A stretch of DNA of 64,000 bases from Cutibacterium porci. Its GTDB lineage: Bacteria > Actinomycetota > Actinomycetes > Propionibacteriales > Propionibacteriaceae. Position numbers and translations under genes: made by a program. The stretch lies in the NCBI RefSeq assembly GCF_009696315.1, contig NZ_VUMG01000002.1, forward strand, positions 372,001 through 436,000, written 5' to 3'. The notes beneath the pieces were generated by a model that did no database searches, had not been told where the DNA came from, and was given only the letters and a program-made list of their open reading frames with translations. Shown here piece by piece: positions 1 through 8,691 of this stretch (within the stretch, counting starts at the first letter, position 1; every line of letters starts with the position of its first letter).

Positions 1-19
1 CTTGTCTCGGGGAGAGCAC

Positions 20-358
20 ATGACCCCACAGGCCCAGGTCGAACGAAACCAAATGGTCCACGAGCTCATTCGCGGCTCAGCTCTCCTGTCGGCAACCCGC
101 CCTGATGCTCCCCAGGCTTTACAGGACTGGTCAAAGGTAGACCGCACTGTCACCGAGACCGGCTACGACCTGCTTTCAGTGTGTTGGCACACCAATGATG
201 AGCCAGTCCCGTGGGCACGGCGAGTGCTGGCCGACATCGCCATTTTCATTACGGGTCTGCCGCCCATCTCAAGCCAGAACCTTGACGCCCACAGCGTCGC
301 CAACGACGTGGAAAAGATTCGGATGGATATGGTGACCTCTCTACCGGGGGTCAGATGA
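20..358 (+). CDS. Small hypothetical protein
   Basis: A 112-residue soluble protein of unknown function that I do not recognise. I chose the ATG at 20 because a purine-rich GGGGAGAG lies just upstream; a TTG at position 2 would add six residues, and the true start could even lie before the window. It has one Cys and two Trp and no membrane segment or signal peptide. Its stop codon overlaps the ATG of the next gene (ATGA), so the two are probably translated together, which ties it loosely to the YigZ-type protein downstream. Coding is supported by the overlap and by codon use like its neighbours; function is open. Confidence 0.6.
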   Translation: MTPQAQVERNQMVHELIRGSALLSATRPDAPQALQDWSKVDRTVTETGYDLLSVCWHTNDEPVPWARRVLADIAIFITGLPPISSQNLDAHSVANDVEKIRMDMVTSLPGVR

Positions 359-999
359 ACGAATACAGCGTCCTAGCAGGCCCAGTTGAAGCCACAATCG
401 AGATCAAGCGATCCGTGTTCCTCACCAGATTGGTACGGGTGACTAGCGAGGATGAGGCACGGGAAGTTATCGACCGAGCCCGTCACGACGGCCATGACGC
501 CCGTCACCACGTCTTCGCCTTCCTCCTAGGACCACATCGTCAAATGCAGCGATGCAGCGACGATGGAGAACCCGCTGGCACGGCGGGAATGCCAACCTTG
601 ACGGCCCTCGCAGCGGCAAGCCCGGCAGGACATCCAGATCTATCCGATGTTGTCGCCGTCACCAGCCGGTGGTTCGGCGGCATCAAGCTGGGAGCCGGAG
701 GTCTCACCCGAGCCTATGGAAACGCCGTCGGCCATGCCCTTGCAAGTGCCGAATTCCACCGACGCATCATGATGGACGCCTTTACGACCACGATGAGCCT
801 GCGCCAAGCCGGCCACGAGGAGGGCATTATCCGTGCCGCCGGGCACCATGTCACCAATGTGGAGTACACCGCTGAAGGATCCGTGATGACATTGACGTGC
901 CGTGCAGGCCTGGGAGATCAGATGGCCCTTGACCTATCCGAGCTGCTGGGCCGCGACGTCAACCTTACGCCCACGGGTCAGTGCTGGGCCGACGTGTAG
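355..999 (+). CDS. YigZ/IMPACT family protein (UPF0029)
   Basis: A 214-residue cytosolic protein of the YigZ/IMPACT family. The N-terminal IMPACT domain (about residues 15-125) shows the family signatures SDDGEPAGTAG and WFGGIKLGAGGLTRAYG, and the C-terminal part matches the small ferredoxin-like DUF1949 region. Family members in eukaryotes modulate Gcn2; bacterial ones are of uncertain role and may bind nucleic acid or ribosomes, so no specific function is claimed. Full length for the family. The start overlaps the preceding stop by four bases (ATGA), indicating coupling. The next gene begins 40 bases after the stop and has its own apparent promoter. Confidence 0.88.
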   Translation: MNEYSVLAGPVEATIEIKRSVFLTRLVRVTSEDEAREVIDRARHDGHDARHHVFAFLLGPHRQMQRCSDDGEPAGTAGMPTLTALAAASPAGHPDLSDVVAVTSRWFGGIKLGAGGLTRAYGNAVGHALASAEFHRRIMMDAFTTTMSLRQAGHEEGIIRAAGHHVTNVEYTAEGSVMTLTCRAGLGDQMALDLSELLGRDVNLTPTGQCWADV

Positions 1000-1027
1000 T
1001 GGCACAGACAGTTGCAGCGCGATGCCC

Positions 1028-1033
1028 TAGGCT
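1028..1033 (+). promoter_or_regulatory. Leaderless -10 element for lipid kinase
   Basis: TAGGCT lies exactly 6 nt before the GTG at 1040 and no Shine-Dalgarno sequence is present, as expected for a transcript that begins at the start codon. Confidence 0.5.
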
Positions 1034-1039
1034 AGCGCC

Positions 1040-1951
1040 GTGCAGACATCTCAGCCGCGCAAGGTGGCGGTCGTCCACAATTCCGTCAAGACGCGAAACA
1101 ACCCCGGCTGGCGCGACCTCATTACCAGTAAGTGCCAGGAACATTACGGCGTCACCCCTGTGTTCCTCGCTACCACGCCCAGTGATTACGGCGAGGGGCT
1201 AGCACGCAAGGCTGTCGATGAGGGAGCCGAGCTCGTCTTGGCACTTGGGGGCGACGGCACCATCCGTCATGTCGCTGCCGGCTTGGCCAACACCGGGGTT
1301 CCCATGGGCATCCTTGGGATGGGTACCGGGAACCTCTTAGCCCGTAACCTTAATCTGCCGCATACCGATCTCACGGCTTCCCTCGAAGCTACGTTATCTC
1401 GCCCGGTCAGGGCAATCGATCTGGGCTATGTTCGCTTTGACGAGTCCGAGGAAATCTGTTTCACCGTCATCATCGGAATGGGAATGGACGCCCAGACGAT
1501 GGCCGGTACCCGGGACCGCCTTAAGGAAAAAGTCGGCTGGCTAGCCTATGTTGCCGCAGGCACTTTGGCCTTGGTTCAGCCGGGGTTCCAGGCTCGGACA
1601 AGCGTCGATGGTCGTCGCTCTGCCGTCACTCGAGCGCGAACAGTGCTGGTCTGCAACTGCTCAGTATTGCCAGGTGGCGTCGACCTCGTACCCGATGGCC
1701 GCATTGATGACGGAACCCTCGACGTCCTGACGCTGTCTCCTCATGGCATTGTCGGTTGGGCTGCCGTCCTCAATCACTTTGTCACCCGCCACCGTCACGG
1801 CCACCACCTAGTGCGCCACGCGACATCGCGCACTGCCCTCGTCATCTCTGGTTCGGGACCTATCCTGGCAGAAGTTGATGGTGACCCGGTGGGAACGGTG
1901 ACGACAATGAGAACCCGCGTGGCGCCTGGAGCTCTCCTTGTGAAGGCCTAA
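1040..1951 (+). CDS. Diacylglycerol kinase catalytic-domain lipid kinase
   Basis: A 303-residue cytosolic or membrane-peripheral lipid kinase of the DAGK catalytic family (YegS/DgkB/BmrU-like) that transfers phosphate from ATP to a lipid alcohol. The nucleotide-binding signature GGDGT is at residues 70-74, followed by the conserved GMGTGNLLARNL stretch. Full length for the family. The GTG start lacks a Shine-Dalgarno sequence but has a -10 hexamer 6 nt upstream. In actinobacteria such enzymes recycle diacylglycerol or phosphorylate sphingoid-like lipids; the exact substrate cannot be told from sequence. It converges on the nucleosidase gene with only 9 bp between the stops. Confidence 0.85.
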   Translation: MQTSQPRKVAVVHNSVKTRNNPGWRDLITSKCQEHYGVTPVFLATTPSDYGEGLARKAVDEGAELVLALGGDGTIRHVAAGLANTGVPMGILGMGTGNLLARNLNLPHTDLTASLEATLSRPVRAIDLGYVRFDESEEICFTVIIGMGMDAQTMAGTRDRLKEKVGWLAYVAAGTLALVQPGFQARTSVDGRRSAVTRARTVLVCNCSVLPGGVDLVPDGRIDDGTLDVLTLSPHGIVGWAAVLNHFVTRHRHGHHLVRHATSRTALVISGSGPILAEVDGDPVGTVTTMRTRVAPGALLVKA

Positions 1952-1960
1952 CCGCGTCTG

Positions 1961-2656
1961 TCAGACTCGCAACACGCGAGCTAGCACGTGCGCGAGATCG
2001 CGGCCACGATGTGCGGCATCGTTGAGAAATGCTGGGAAATCCACTGCCGCGTCGCCGTCGCCAGAATCCGACAGAATCCGCACCACAGCGAAGGGCACAC
2101 CGAGATGGTGGGCTGCCTGCGCTAGTGCCGCACCTTCCATTTCAACAGCGCTAGCCTCAAACGTGGCGCGCAACCACGCAACCTTCTCGGCCTGAGCGAT
2201 GAACTGGTCTCCACTAACGATCGTCCCTGCCACCACTCGATGGCCGCGAGGCTCGTCAAGGGTACGCACCGCATCGAACACGGTGGCGAAAAGATCAGGA
2301 TCGGGCTCCCAGAACGGAGGTTCGCCAGGAACAACCCCAATCGGGTGACCAAACGCGGTGTCGTCAGCATCATGCTGGATAAATCGATTACCGACGACGA
2401 CGTCACCTATCTTTAACCCGGCAGCAACGGCCCCTGCGACTCCGGTGAAAACAATGCTCGTCGCGCCAGCCTGAACCATTGCCGAGGCAGCCAACGCGGT
2501 ATTCACTTTTCCTATTCCACATTGGGCAAGCACGACAGCAGTACCGTCTAGCCGTCCGCGCAGCAATTCGCACGAACCATCAAGCTCTTCGACCTCGTCA
2601 AGGTCAGCTCGAATGAGGCGTACCTCATCCTCCATAGCCCCCATCACACCAAGCAC
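1961..2656 (-). CDS. mtnN: 5'-Methylthioadenosine/S-adenosylhomocysteine nucleosidase
   Basis: A 231-residue enzyme that hydrolyses methylthioadenosine and S-adenosylhomocysteine to adenine and a thioribose, clearing by-products of methylation and polyamine synthesis. Family marks are GVMGAMEDEV at the N-terminus (catalytic Glu), the GVAGA phosphorylase-type loop, SAVEMEGAALA (substrate-binding Met-Glu) and SDSGD (catalytic Asp). I chose the GTG at 2656 because it places the GVMGAME strand at the very N-terminus as in homologues and has an AAAGG upstream; a TTG at 2677 would add seven residues. It stands alone between convergent lipid kinase and the YciO gene behind it, 42 bp away. Confidence 0.9.
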   Translation of the reverse strand: MLGVMGAMEDEVRLIRADLDEVEELDGSCELLRGRLDGTAVVLAQCGIGKVNTALAASAMVQAGATSIVFTGVAGAVAAGLKIGDVVVGNRFIQHDADDTAFGHPIGVVPGEPPFWEPDPDLFATVFDAVRTLDEPRGHRVVAGTIVSGDQFIAQAEKVAWLRATFEASAVEMEGAALAQAAHHLGVPFAVVRILSDSGDGDAAVDFPAFLNDAAHRGRDLAHVLARVLRV

Positions 2657-2698
2657 TCGTGTACACCTTTTCCTCAATCGGCCATATCCGCCATGGCG

Positions 2699-3319
2699 TC
2701 ATTCAAAAATCGAGGGGTCCCCTGCGCCTCGACGAGTGATAACCGCCTCTCCGGAAGTGAAGTCAACCACTGTGGTTGGCTCAGTGCCACAATCTCCCGA
2801 ATCGAGGACAGCATCAAGGCGGTCACCGATCTCGTCTTGAATCTGCCATCCATCGACCATTGGTGTGTCTTGACCAGGCAGCATGAGGGTCGAGGAGACA
2901 ATGGGTTCATTGAGAGTTTCAAGTAGGGCCAGAGCCGTCACATGCTCAGGAACACGCACCCCGACGGTTTTCTTTCGTGGGTGCAGCATAACTTTTGGTA
3001 CGTCACGAGTAGCCTTAAGAATGAAAGTATATCTCCCAGGAATAGCGGCCTTGACGGCACGGAACACCCAATTATCCATCTGGACGTACTGGCCCACCTG
3101 AGCAAACTGGCTCATGACGAGCGTGAAGTGATGCTTGTCGGATAACTGACGAATTTTGCGAATCCGGTCCAAGGCGCTCTTATTCCCCAGCCCCGCACCA
3201 AAAGCGTAACCCGTATCTGTCGGGTATGCGATCAGACCACCATCGCGCAGGATATTGACGACCTGGTTGAGAGAACGTTGCTGCGGATTTTCCGGGTGAA
3301 CTGGGAAATATCTGGACAC
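2699..3319 (-). CDS. YciO-type Sua5/YrdC/TsaC family protein
   Basis: A 206-residue protein with the YrdC fold. It aligns over its full length with E. coli YciO: HPENPQQRS near the start, AYPTDTGYAFG, HHFTLVMS, PGRYTFILKAT, KTVGVRVP and RRGAGD at the end. TsaC/Sua5 make threonylcarbamoyl-AMP for the t6A modification of ANN-decoding tRNAs; YciO is a paralogue whose activity is weak or uncertain, so this may not be the main t6A enzyme. The GTG at 3319 fits the YciO N-terminus and has a TACGAT hexamer 6 nt upstream; the GTG at 3367 would overlap the upstream gene. Confidence 0.85.
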   Translation of the reverse strand: MSRYFPVHPENPQQRSLNQVVNILRDGGLIAYPTDTGYAFGAGLGNKSALDRIRKIRQLSDKHHFTLVMSQFAQVGQYVQMDNWVFRAVKAAIPGRYTFILKATRDVPKVMLHPRKKTVGVRVPEHVTALALLETLNEPIVSSTLMLPGQDTPMVDGWQIQDEIGDRLDAVLDSGDCGTEPTTVVDFTSGEAVITRRGAGDPSIFE

Positions 3320-3325
3320 TTCGCT

Positions 3326-3331
3326 ATCGTA
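3326..3331 (-). promoter_or_regulatory. Leaderless -10 element for YciO-type gene
   Basis: TACGAT is 6 nt before the GTG at 3319 with no Shine-Dalgarno sequence. It sits just upstream (outside) of the stop side of the TadE-like gene's final codons. Confidence 0.45.
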
Positions 3332-3345
3332 ACGCCGCAACAGGC

Positions 3346-3813
3346 TTAGCGGGCCACCAGCGTGCACACTTCGCTCGCCTGACCATGTACTTCAGTTAGA
3401 CCGATAAGGGCCAGCAAACGGGTAGGCCGGGTCACCTCCGTCACGACGCTGACGGCATCCCCGTCGACAGTAATAACAAGCTGGCTTAATCTGTCAGCTT
3501 TCGCCGCTCGCGCGGAAAGCTCTGCCGCTGCACGGGCAGCTCCGGATCCATCTTGGCCGACAAGTTGTGCCGCAGATCCTTCCTCGCAGCCAGCTCGGGC
3601 CGCCTCAGCGGCCACAGTATGAGCAACACGAGTTGCCCGAGCCCGCTCTGCACCATCGACCGCGACACCGGCAGCGACGAGGAGGACTGGCAGCATCATA
3701 GTGACCAGAACGGACAAGCTGACACCGCGATCTTCGCTGCGCCGTGGGACAGGGACACCGCATCGCAGGTGTGACGGGTGCAGGCCCTGATTGCGCGAGG
3801 AATGTATCGTCAT
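3346..3813 (-). CDS. TadE/TadG-like pilus assembly protein
   Basis: A 155-residue single-pass membrane protein. After a polar, Arg-rich N-terminus comes DRGVSLSVLVTMMLPVLLVAAGVAVDGA (about residues 28-55, shown here in pieces: DRGVSLS then a hydrophobic run), the layout of TadE/TadG-type pseudopilin-related proteins, followed by an Ala-rich helix and a beta-rich extracytoplasmic tail with two Cys (about positions 95 and 149). Such proteins assist Flp/Tad pili. None of the other tad genes (ATPase, TadB/C, CpaB) is in this window, so the gene is an orphan here or its cluster lies elsewhere. Start is the ATG at 3813. Confidence 0.65.
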   Translation of the reverse strand: MTIHSSRNQGLHPSHLRCGVPVPRRSEDRGVSLSVLVTMMLPVLLVAAGVAVDGAERARATRVAHTVAAEAARAGCEEGSAAQLVGQDGSGAARAAAELSARAAKADRLSQLVITVDGDAVSVVTEVTRPTRLLALIGLTEVHGQASEVCTLVAR

Positions 3814-3852
3814 GCCAGCAGATCAGCACGCCGACAACTAATCTGGCAAGGG

Positions 3853-3880
3853 TTGACTTTTCGGGACCGCGGTGTGATGT
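3853..3880 (+). promoter_or_regulatory. Candidate promoter for PPi-PFK gene
   Basis: TTGACT (3853-3858) and TGATGT (3875-3880) are 16 bp apart, about 60 bp before the start codon. The -35 is good, the -10 only fair. Confidence 0.4.
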
Positions 3881-3939
3881 TTCAGCCCGTGCCGTAGGCT
3901 TATCAGGGTCACCCTAGACAACGAAAGAAAGGTTTCCCC

Positions 3940-5139
3940 ATGACCGTCAAGAAGGTCGCACTCCTCACTGCGGGTGGATTTGCGCCTTGCCTGTCCACTG
4001 CCATTAGTGGATTGATCCAGCGCTACACCGAAGTAGCACCCGATGTTGAGATCATCGCCTACAAGCACGGCTACGAGGGCCTACTCAAGGGAGACTTCCT
4101 CGAAGTCACCGACACTGTCCGTAAGAATGCCGAGATCCTCAAACATTTTGGTGGTTCCCCGATTGGTAATTCTCGCGTTAAACTAACGAACGCCGCTGAC
4201 CTCGTTAAGCGCGGTCTCGTTGCTGAGGGCGATGACCCGCTCAAGGTTGCTGCCGACCGTCTGGTTGCCGACGGGGTTGACGTTCTGCACACTATCGGTG
4301 GTGACGACACCAATACGACTGCCGCTGATCTGGCAGCTTACCTTGCTGAGAATAATTACGGCCTGACGGTTGTTGGCCTGCCGAAGACCATCGATAACGA
4401 TGTCGTTCCGATTCGTCAGTCACTAGGTGCGTCGACCGCTGCGGAGCAAGGCTCCCGCTTTGCTCAAAACATCGTTGGCGAACACAACTCTGGATCACGT
4501 ATGCTTATCGTCCACGAGGTCATGGGGCGAAATTGTGGTTGGCTGACCGCTGCCACCGCTGCCAAGTACCGCGAGTGGCTCGATACCCAACAGTGGCTGC
4601 CTGAGATCGGCTTGTCCAAGAAGGCGTGGGACGTCCACGCAGTGTATGTTCCTGAGGTCCACATTGACCTCGAGGCTGAGGCCGCACGCCTGAACAAGGT
4701 TATGGACGAGGTAGGCAACGTCACCATCTTTCTGTCCGAGGGTGCCGGTTTAGACGCCATCATTGCGGAGATGGAAAAGGACGGTCAGGAGGTCCCACGT
4801 GACCCCTTCGGCCACGTCAAGCTCGACAAGGTAAACCCGGGTGCTTGGTTCGGCAAGCAGTTCGCCGAAAAACTCGGCGCCGAGAAGGTCATGGTCCAGA
4901 AATCTGGCTATTTCTCTCGTTCAGCTGCATCTAATGAGGCTGATCTGGAACTCATCGGTCGCTGCACCGACCTCGCCGTTGATTGTGCCTTGGCTGGTAA
5001 GGCCGGCGTCATTGGTGAGGATGAGGAGAACGGCGACACGTTAACGAATATCGCCTTTGATCGCATCAAGGGTGGCAAGCCTTTCGACGTCACCCAGCCC
5101 TGGTTCACCACCATGCTCAGCGAGATTGGGCAGGCCTGA
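3940..5139 (+). CDS. pfp: Pyrophosphate-dependent 6-phosphofructokinase
   Basis: A 399-residue glycolytic enzyme that phosphorylates fructose 6-phosphate with pyrophosphate instead of ATP, reversibly. GGDDT at residues 120-124 carries the Asp that blocks ATP binding and marks PPi use; PKTIDND (148-154) holds the catalytic Asp residues; VHEVMGRNCGWL and KSGYFSR bind the sugar phosphate. Length and sequence match the enzyme long known from propionibacteria, where PPi from biosynthesis and from the transcarboxylase economy drives glycolysis. A clear AAAGAAAGG ribosome binding site precedes the ATG. It is monocistronic, ending in an inverted repeat shared with the convergent MFS gene. Confidence 0.95.
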   Translation: MTVKKVALLTAGGFAPCLSTAISGLIQRYTEVAPDVEIIAYKHGYEGLLKGDFLEVTDTVRKNAEILKHFGGSPIGNSRVKLTNAADLVKRGLVAEGDDPLKVAADRLVADGVDVLHTIGGDDTNTTAADLAAYLAENNYGLTVVGLPKTIDNDVVPIRQSLGASTAAEQGSRFAQNIVGEHNSGSRMLIVHEVMGRNCGWLTAATAAKYREWLDTQQWLPEIGLSKKAWDVHAVYVPEVHIDLEAEAARLNKVMDEVGNVTIFLSEGAGLDAIIAEMEKDGQEVPRDPFGHVKLDKVNPGAWFGKQFAEKLGAEKVMVQKSGYFSRSAASNEADLELIGRCTDLAVDCALAGKAGVIGEDEENGDTLTNIAFDRIKGGKPFDVTQPWFTTMLSEIGQA

Positions 5140-5156
5140 CAGGTTTAGCCGGGAAA

Positions 5157-5213
5157 TGACCCTTCCGAGGGCATCAGTCCTGATAGCTGAACTGAATGAA
5201 AACGGAAGGGTCA
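5157..5213. terminator. Inverted repeat between convergent genes
   Basis: Perfect 11-bp arms TGACCCTTCCG (5157-5167) and CGGAAGGGTCA (5203-5213) flank a 35-nt spacer that itself contains ATCA/TGAT arms. It lies just after pfp and touches the MFS stop codon, so it probably ends both transcripts, though there is no T-run and the long loop is unusual. Confidence 0.5.
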
Positions 5214-6446
5214 CTTTCCACTTAAGCTCAAGGTTGCTATTCGCCGCTGTGAGCGGCCAACCGCGAGCACAGAAATGAAAGCCCAGACCATCAACACTGC
5301 GAGATAGATAAATACCGGGCCATATCCCAGCCATTGAGCCAGATATGAGCTGAGCATCGGGCCAGCAAAGGCACCAAAAACGCCGTAGGCGGTGAAAGCC
5401 AGGCCGAAGATCGGACCAAAGTGCTTGATACCAAATAGCGGCGTAAGCAGCATCGGGGAAATAGTGAAAATAGTTCCCAATGTGGCTCCTGCCAAAAAGG
5501 CTACGCTGATAAGCACCCATACGCTGGTGACAAACCCCAATAGCGCGTACCCAAGCGCAAGGGTCAAGGAAGCTATGCCTCCAATCACCGTAGGGCCAAT
5601 GCGGTCGAGCACTATCGCGTCAAACACGCGTACTAGCCCATTGCCGGAAACAAAGGCAGTTATAGCTGCCACGGCACTTACCGGTACCCCAACATCGTTG
5701 AGATGTGCTGAGTAGGTGGCAACAAGTGTCATCATCGCAACAGCAGCTCCGCCACCGGCGAACCAAATCGCCCATACCTGCCAGAATGCGGGAGTCCGCA
5801 CAGCCTGTGTAGTCGTCACCGAAAGGGCTGCAATCTCTGTGCGAGAAGCTGTCAGGCCTGCCGCACGCTCTTTTTCAAGCCAGTGTGGGGTAGAAAGAAT
5901 AATCGCCACCACCTGTGTGACAGAGATTGTGACTATGAGCGCCACAATTGTGACTGTGAACCCCCAATGTCTCAGCATGGCCCCGACGGCAGGTGCTGCC
6001 GCGGCGGCAGGAAGCGCAAAACTGGCACTAACCAGTCCGGTGACCAATCCCAACCGTCGCGGGAACCATTCTTGGACCGCAGCCAATGACGGGGAATAAG
6101 CGAACGCCGAGGATGCTCCCGACAGCAGCGCCCAAACATAAGCAGTTGGTAGTGACCGTGGGTTAACCAGCACGACTGCCAGAGAAATGAGCATGAGGAC
6201 CGTCGCCGCGATATACATCCAGCGAGTCCCCAACTGCTGCCGGACGATCCCGGCGACATACGTCAACAGTCCCGAGGCTAGAACCGCGCACGTCGTCACC
6301 CAGCCTAATGATGCGTCTGAGGCTCCCGTCGCGGCCTCCCACCATGCGGTAAATAGGGGAGGCAGCGTGAACATAACGATTCCGGGTGACACTGTGCCTA
6401 GGAGACTGGCGGCTAAGGCGCAATTAGCTCTCCGTGACGACCACAC
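5211..6446 (-). CDS. MFS transporter, 12-TM
   Basis: A 411-residue major facilitator of the inner membrane with twelve predicted hydrophobic segments. Conserved features are the loop RQQLGTRWMY between TM2 and TM3 and WFPRRLGLVTGLVSASFALPAA, the latter typical of the monocarboxylate/oxalate-formate (OFA/MCT-like) branch, so a small organic anion is a plausible substrate; this is inference. I chose the GTG at 6446 because AAGGGAG lies 6 nt upstream; longer forms would add a polar stretch that reads as noncoding. It is followed by the inverted repeat shared with pfp. No regulator is adjacent. Confidence 0.8.
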   Translation of the reverse strand: MWSSRRANCALAASLLGTVSPGIVMFTLPPLFTAWWEAATGASDASLGWVTTCAVLASGLLTYVAGIVRQQLGTRWMYIAATVLMLISLAVVLVNPRSLPTAYVWALLSGASSAFAYSPSLAAVQEWFPRRLGLVTGLVSASFALPAAAAAPAVGAMLRHWGFTVTIVALIVTISVTQVVAIILSTPHWLEKERAAGLTASRTEIAALSVTTTQAVRTPAFWQVWAIWFAGGGAAVAMMTLVATYSAHLNDVGVPVSAVAAITAFVSGNGLVRVFDAIVLDRIGPTVIGGIASLTLALGYALLGFVTSVWVLISVAFLAGATLGTIFTISPMLLTPLFGIKHFGPIFGLAFTAYGVFGAFAGPMLSSYLAQWLGYGPVFIYLAVLMVWAFISVLAVGRSQRRIATLSLSGK

Positions 6447-6585
6447 GTCGCAACTCCCTTCCTGCGTTCTCAGAGCCTGGTTATGGGGGCCGATCGCACA
6501 TGGGACGAGCGTGTCACCTGGTCCGGGGGGGAGGTCGGCATCGGGTCGCCCCAAGCGGATAGCGCACCACGCAATCAATGATTCA

Positions 6586-7818
6586 CTAATCCCCACGGCG
6601 TCGACCGAGTATGGCGCCGACAACCATGCCCCCGATTGCACCGACGATACTCGCGCCGACGACCGGCAGGCGGCTCAGCTGAGATGGCGGAATTGATGTT
6701 GCGGGTGCGTTGAGTGTCGCGCCTTCAGGTACCTGATACGGCTCACCATCGGCTCTCCCACCGCTGGCCTCTGAATCACTGGCATCGGCCGGCAAGCCGA
6801 TCTGCCTGCCGTCCTCGCCGTGTTCCCCCTCCGCCTGCTGACGGGCACGGTCTGCTAAAGCCGCTTCCCAGTGCCCTTCAGCTGTAACGCAATCATCACG
6901 TCCGAGCAAAGGCTCATCGCAATCATTCCACTCATTGTCAATAGCGGGTTGGTTAGCAGTTGCGATCCACGACGCAATAAAGAGAATCAACCGGGCAACG
7001 AGGTCAAAAACCAGCATAACGATAATAATCGAGCCGAAGGCTTGAACAGCTTTGTTGGAGTGAAAGGCCTGCACCAAATATCCAGCACCCACCTGCACTA
7101 GTGCGAGAGCGAATCCGGCTGTCAGTGATCCTGTGAGGATTGGGCGCCAATTCGCCTTAACCCGAGGCATCACGGTGTACAAGAAGACGAAAAGGAGCCA
7201 GCCTGCAATCGTCGTCGCTAATAACCCTGCCAACGTCAGCAGCCAGCCATGCCCAGGAACCGAGTCGAGGCCTGTCCATCGGGCCAGCATCCCGGCCATG
7301 GACGACCCAACCTGGGAAGTGGCGATCGTCAAGAGTGTCACGAGCAGCAACCCAAGAAATGCGAGCGTGTCGGAAAGCTTCGCTCGCACGAAACCACGGT
7401 CATCGCCAACCATGTCAAAATCCGGGGCCCATTCTGCCTGAATACCTTTGCGGATATTTCCAACCCATCCGATTCCTGCCCACAACGCGGTAAGAATGGA
7501 CACGACGAACGCCCACAGCGATCCTCCGACTTGCATAGCGTTCTCGATGACAGCGCGAATCTGCTGCTTATCGTCTGGATCAGTGGCCAAGCTCACAACA
7601 GAGTCCACGACTTGGTCGAGCAAGTAGGGACTCAAGCGGCTCAAAATCAAACCCAACATCGCGAAAGCAAATGCAATAACCGGGATGATCGCCAGCACCG
7701 TAAAATAGGTAATGGACGCGGCAAAATGGTTGCCAAGGCGTCGGCTAAACCGAGTGTGGGCTCGCAGCAGGTGGGCGATACTGGGCCGCTTCATAATGGC
7801 GGCTATGGTGTCCTTCAC
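6586..7818 (-). CDS. YihY/UPF0761 family membrane protein
   Basis: A 410-residue integral membrane protein of the YihY (formerly called RNase BN-like) family. The family core with six membrane helices spans about residues 20-285, including AASITYFTVLAIIPVIAFAFA and the conserved GWLGN-type segment GIGWVGNIRKG. A long acidic, polar linker (about 290-380) leads to a last Gly-rich hydrophobic helix before an Arg-rich end, an addition not in the basic family. Start GTG 7818 follows AGGAGG closely. The function of the family is not established; the nuclease name is historic and wrong. Neighbour genes give no hint. Confidence 0.82.
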   Translation of the reverse strand: MKDTIAAIMKRPSIAHLLRAHTRFSRRLGNHFAASITYFTVLAIIPVIAFAFAMLGLILSRLSPYLLDQVVDSVVSLATDPDDKQQIRAVIENAMQVGGSLWAFVVSILTALWAGIGWVGNIRKGIQAEWAPDFDMVGDDRGFVRAKLSDTLAFLGLLLVTLLTIATSQVGSSMAGMLARWTGLDSVPGHGWLLTLAGLLATTIAGWLLFVFLYTVMPRVKANWRPILTGSLTAGFALALVQVGAGYLVQAFHSNKAVQAFGSIIIVMLVFDLVARLILFIASWIATANQPAIDNEWNDCDEPLLGRDDCVTAEGHWEAALADRARQQAEGEHGEDGRQIGLPADASDSEASGGRADGEPYQVPEGATLNAPATSIPPSQLSRLPVVGASIVGAIGGMVVGAILGRRRGD

Positions 7819-7925
7819 AGGGGCCTCCTCGTTGAAATCATTGCATGGAGAAGGCCCACGATGCACGGTCGCCGGTCTCGAGTACGGAGGCCGCAGAGAC
7901 CTTTTCCTGTTGATTCACCACACAA

Positions 7926-8513
7926 TCACGAGGCGTGCTTAGCAATTCTGCGTGCAGTGAACTCGTCGAGCTCGGCGTCCTCCACCGGGGCGAGGCGCTC
8001 GCTCGGCAGATCAGCGAGGCTGCCCTGGACGTCGCGCCATACCCCTCCCAGTGCAATAGCGAACATCCCTTGTCCACCGCGCAGCAAGTCGATGACCTCG
8101 TTGTCGTTGGTGCATTCGTACACCGAGACCCCGTCACTCATGAGAGTGACACGGGAGAGGTCTTCAACCCCGTTACTGCGCAGGTGGTCGATCGCTACCC
8201 GGATTTGTTGCAGGGACACCCCGGCGTCAAGGAGTCGCTTGACAACCTTAAGCATGAGAATGTCGCGGAACGAATACAACCGCTGACTTCCCGAACCACG
8301 AGCTGCTCGAATCTCTGGACGGACAAGCCCAGTTCGTGCCCAGTAATCCAGCTGACGATAGGTAATACCGGCAGCGCCAGATGCCACCGGGCCACGAAAA
8401 CCGATGTCCTCAGGCAACGGGGCAAAGTCGCCCTCGAATAGGGCGTCCTGTCCGCGACGCGCGTGGCCGTCGAGAGGAGTCTCAACACTCGGCTGCTCAC
8501 CGGTCGTTGCCAT
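7926..8513 (-). CDS. MerR-family transcriptional regulator
   Basis: A 195-residue DNA-binding protein. The winged helix of MerR type lies at about residues 40-120: ITYRQLDYWARTGLVRPEIR, QRLYSFRDILMLKVVKRLLDAGVSLQQIR. It corresponds by position and sequence to the second MerR gene of the conserved actinobacterial order garA-merR-bfn-merR (Rv1830 in M. tuberculosis). No metal-binding Cys pattern is seen. The ATG at 8513 is preceded by AAGGG; a GTG 15 nt earlier is possible. It is the last gene of the long minus-strand run; 178 bp separate it from the nuclease-family gene upstream, so it may have its own promoter. Confidence 0.88.
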   Translation of the reverse strand: MATTGEQPSVETPLDGHARRGQDALFEGDFAPLPEDIGFRGPVASGAAGITYRQLDYWARTGLVRPEIRAARGSGSQRLYSFRDILMLKVVKRLLDAGVSLQQIRVAIDHLRSNGVEDLSRVTLMSDGVSVYECTNDNEVIDLLRGGQGMFAIALGGVWRDVQGSLADLPSERLAPVEDAELDEFTARRIAKHAS

Positions 8514-8691
8514 GTCGTCACCCTTCACCAGTTCTACTCATGGTCGACGAAGCGTGACGCCTCGCCGAACGACTCTGACGCTACGGCGCGAACCTCACGT
8601 CAGGGTCGAAGCCACGCCGTCTGCCATGCATCACGCCTGTCCACCTCCGCTAAACATCCTTCTCACTAGGCATTTTGCCGTGGCCTCAAGG

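Noticed and set aside
7249-8286. 345-codon open frame antisense to the YihY and MerR genes
   Set aside because: It is composed of polar low-information sequence opposite two well-supported genes, with no domain and no start signals.
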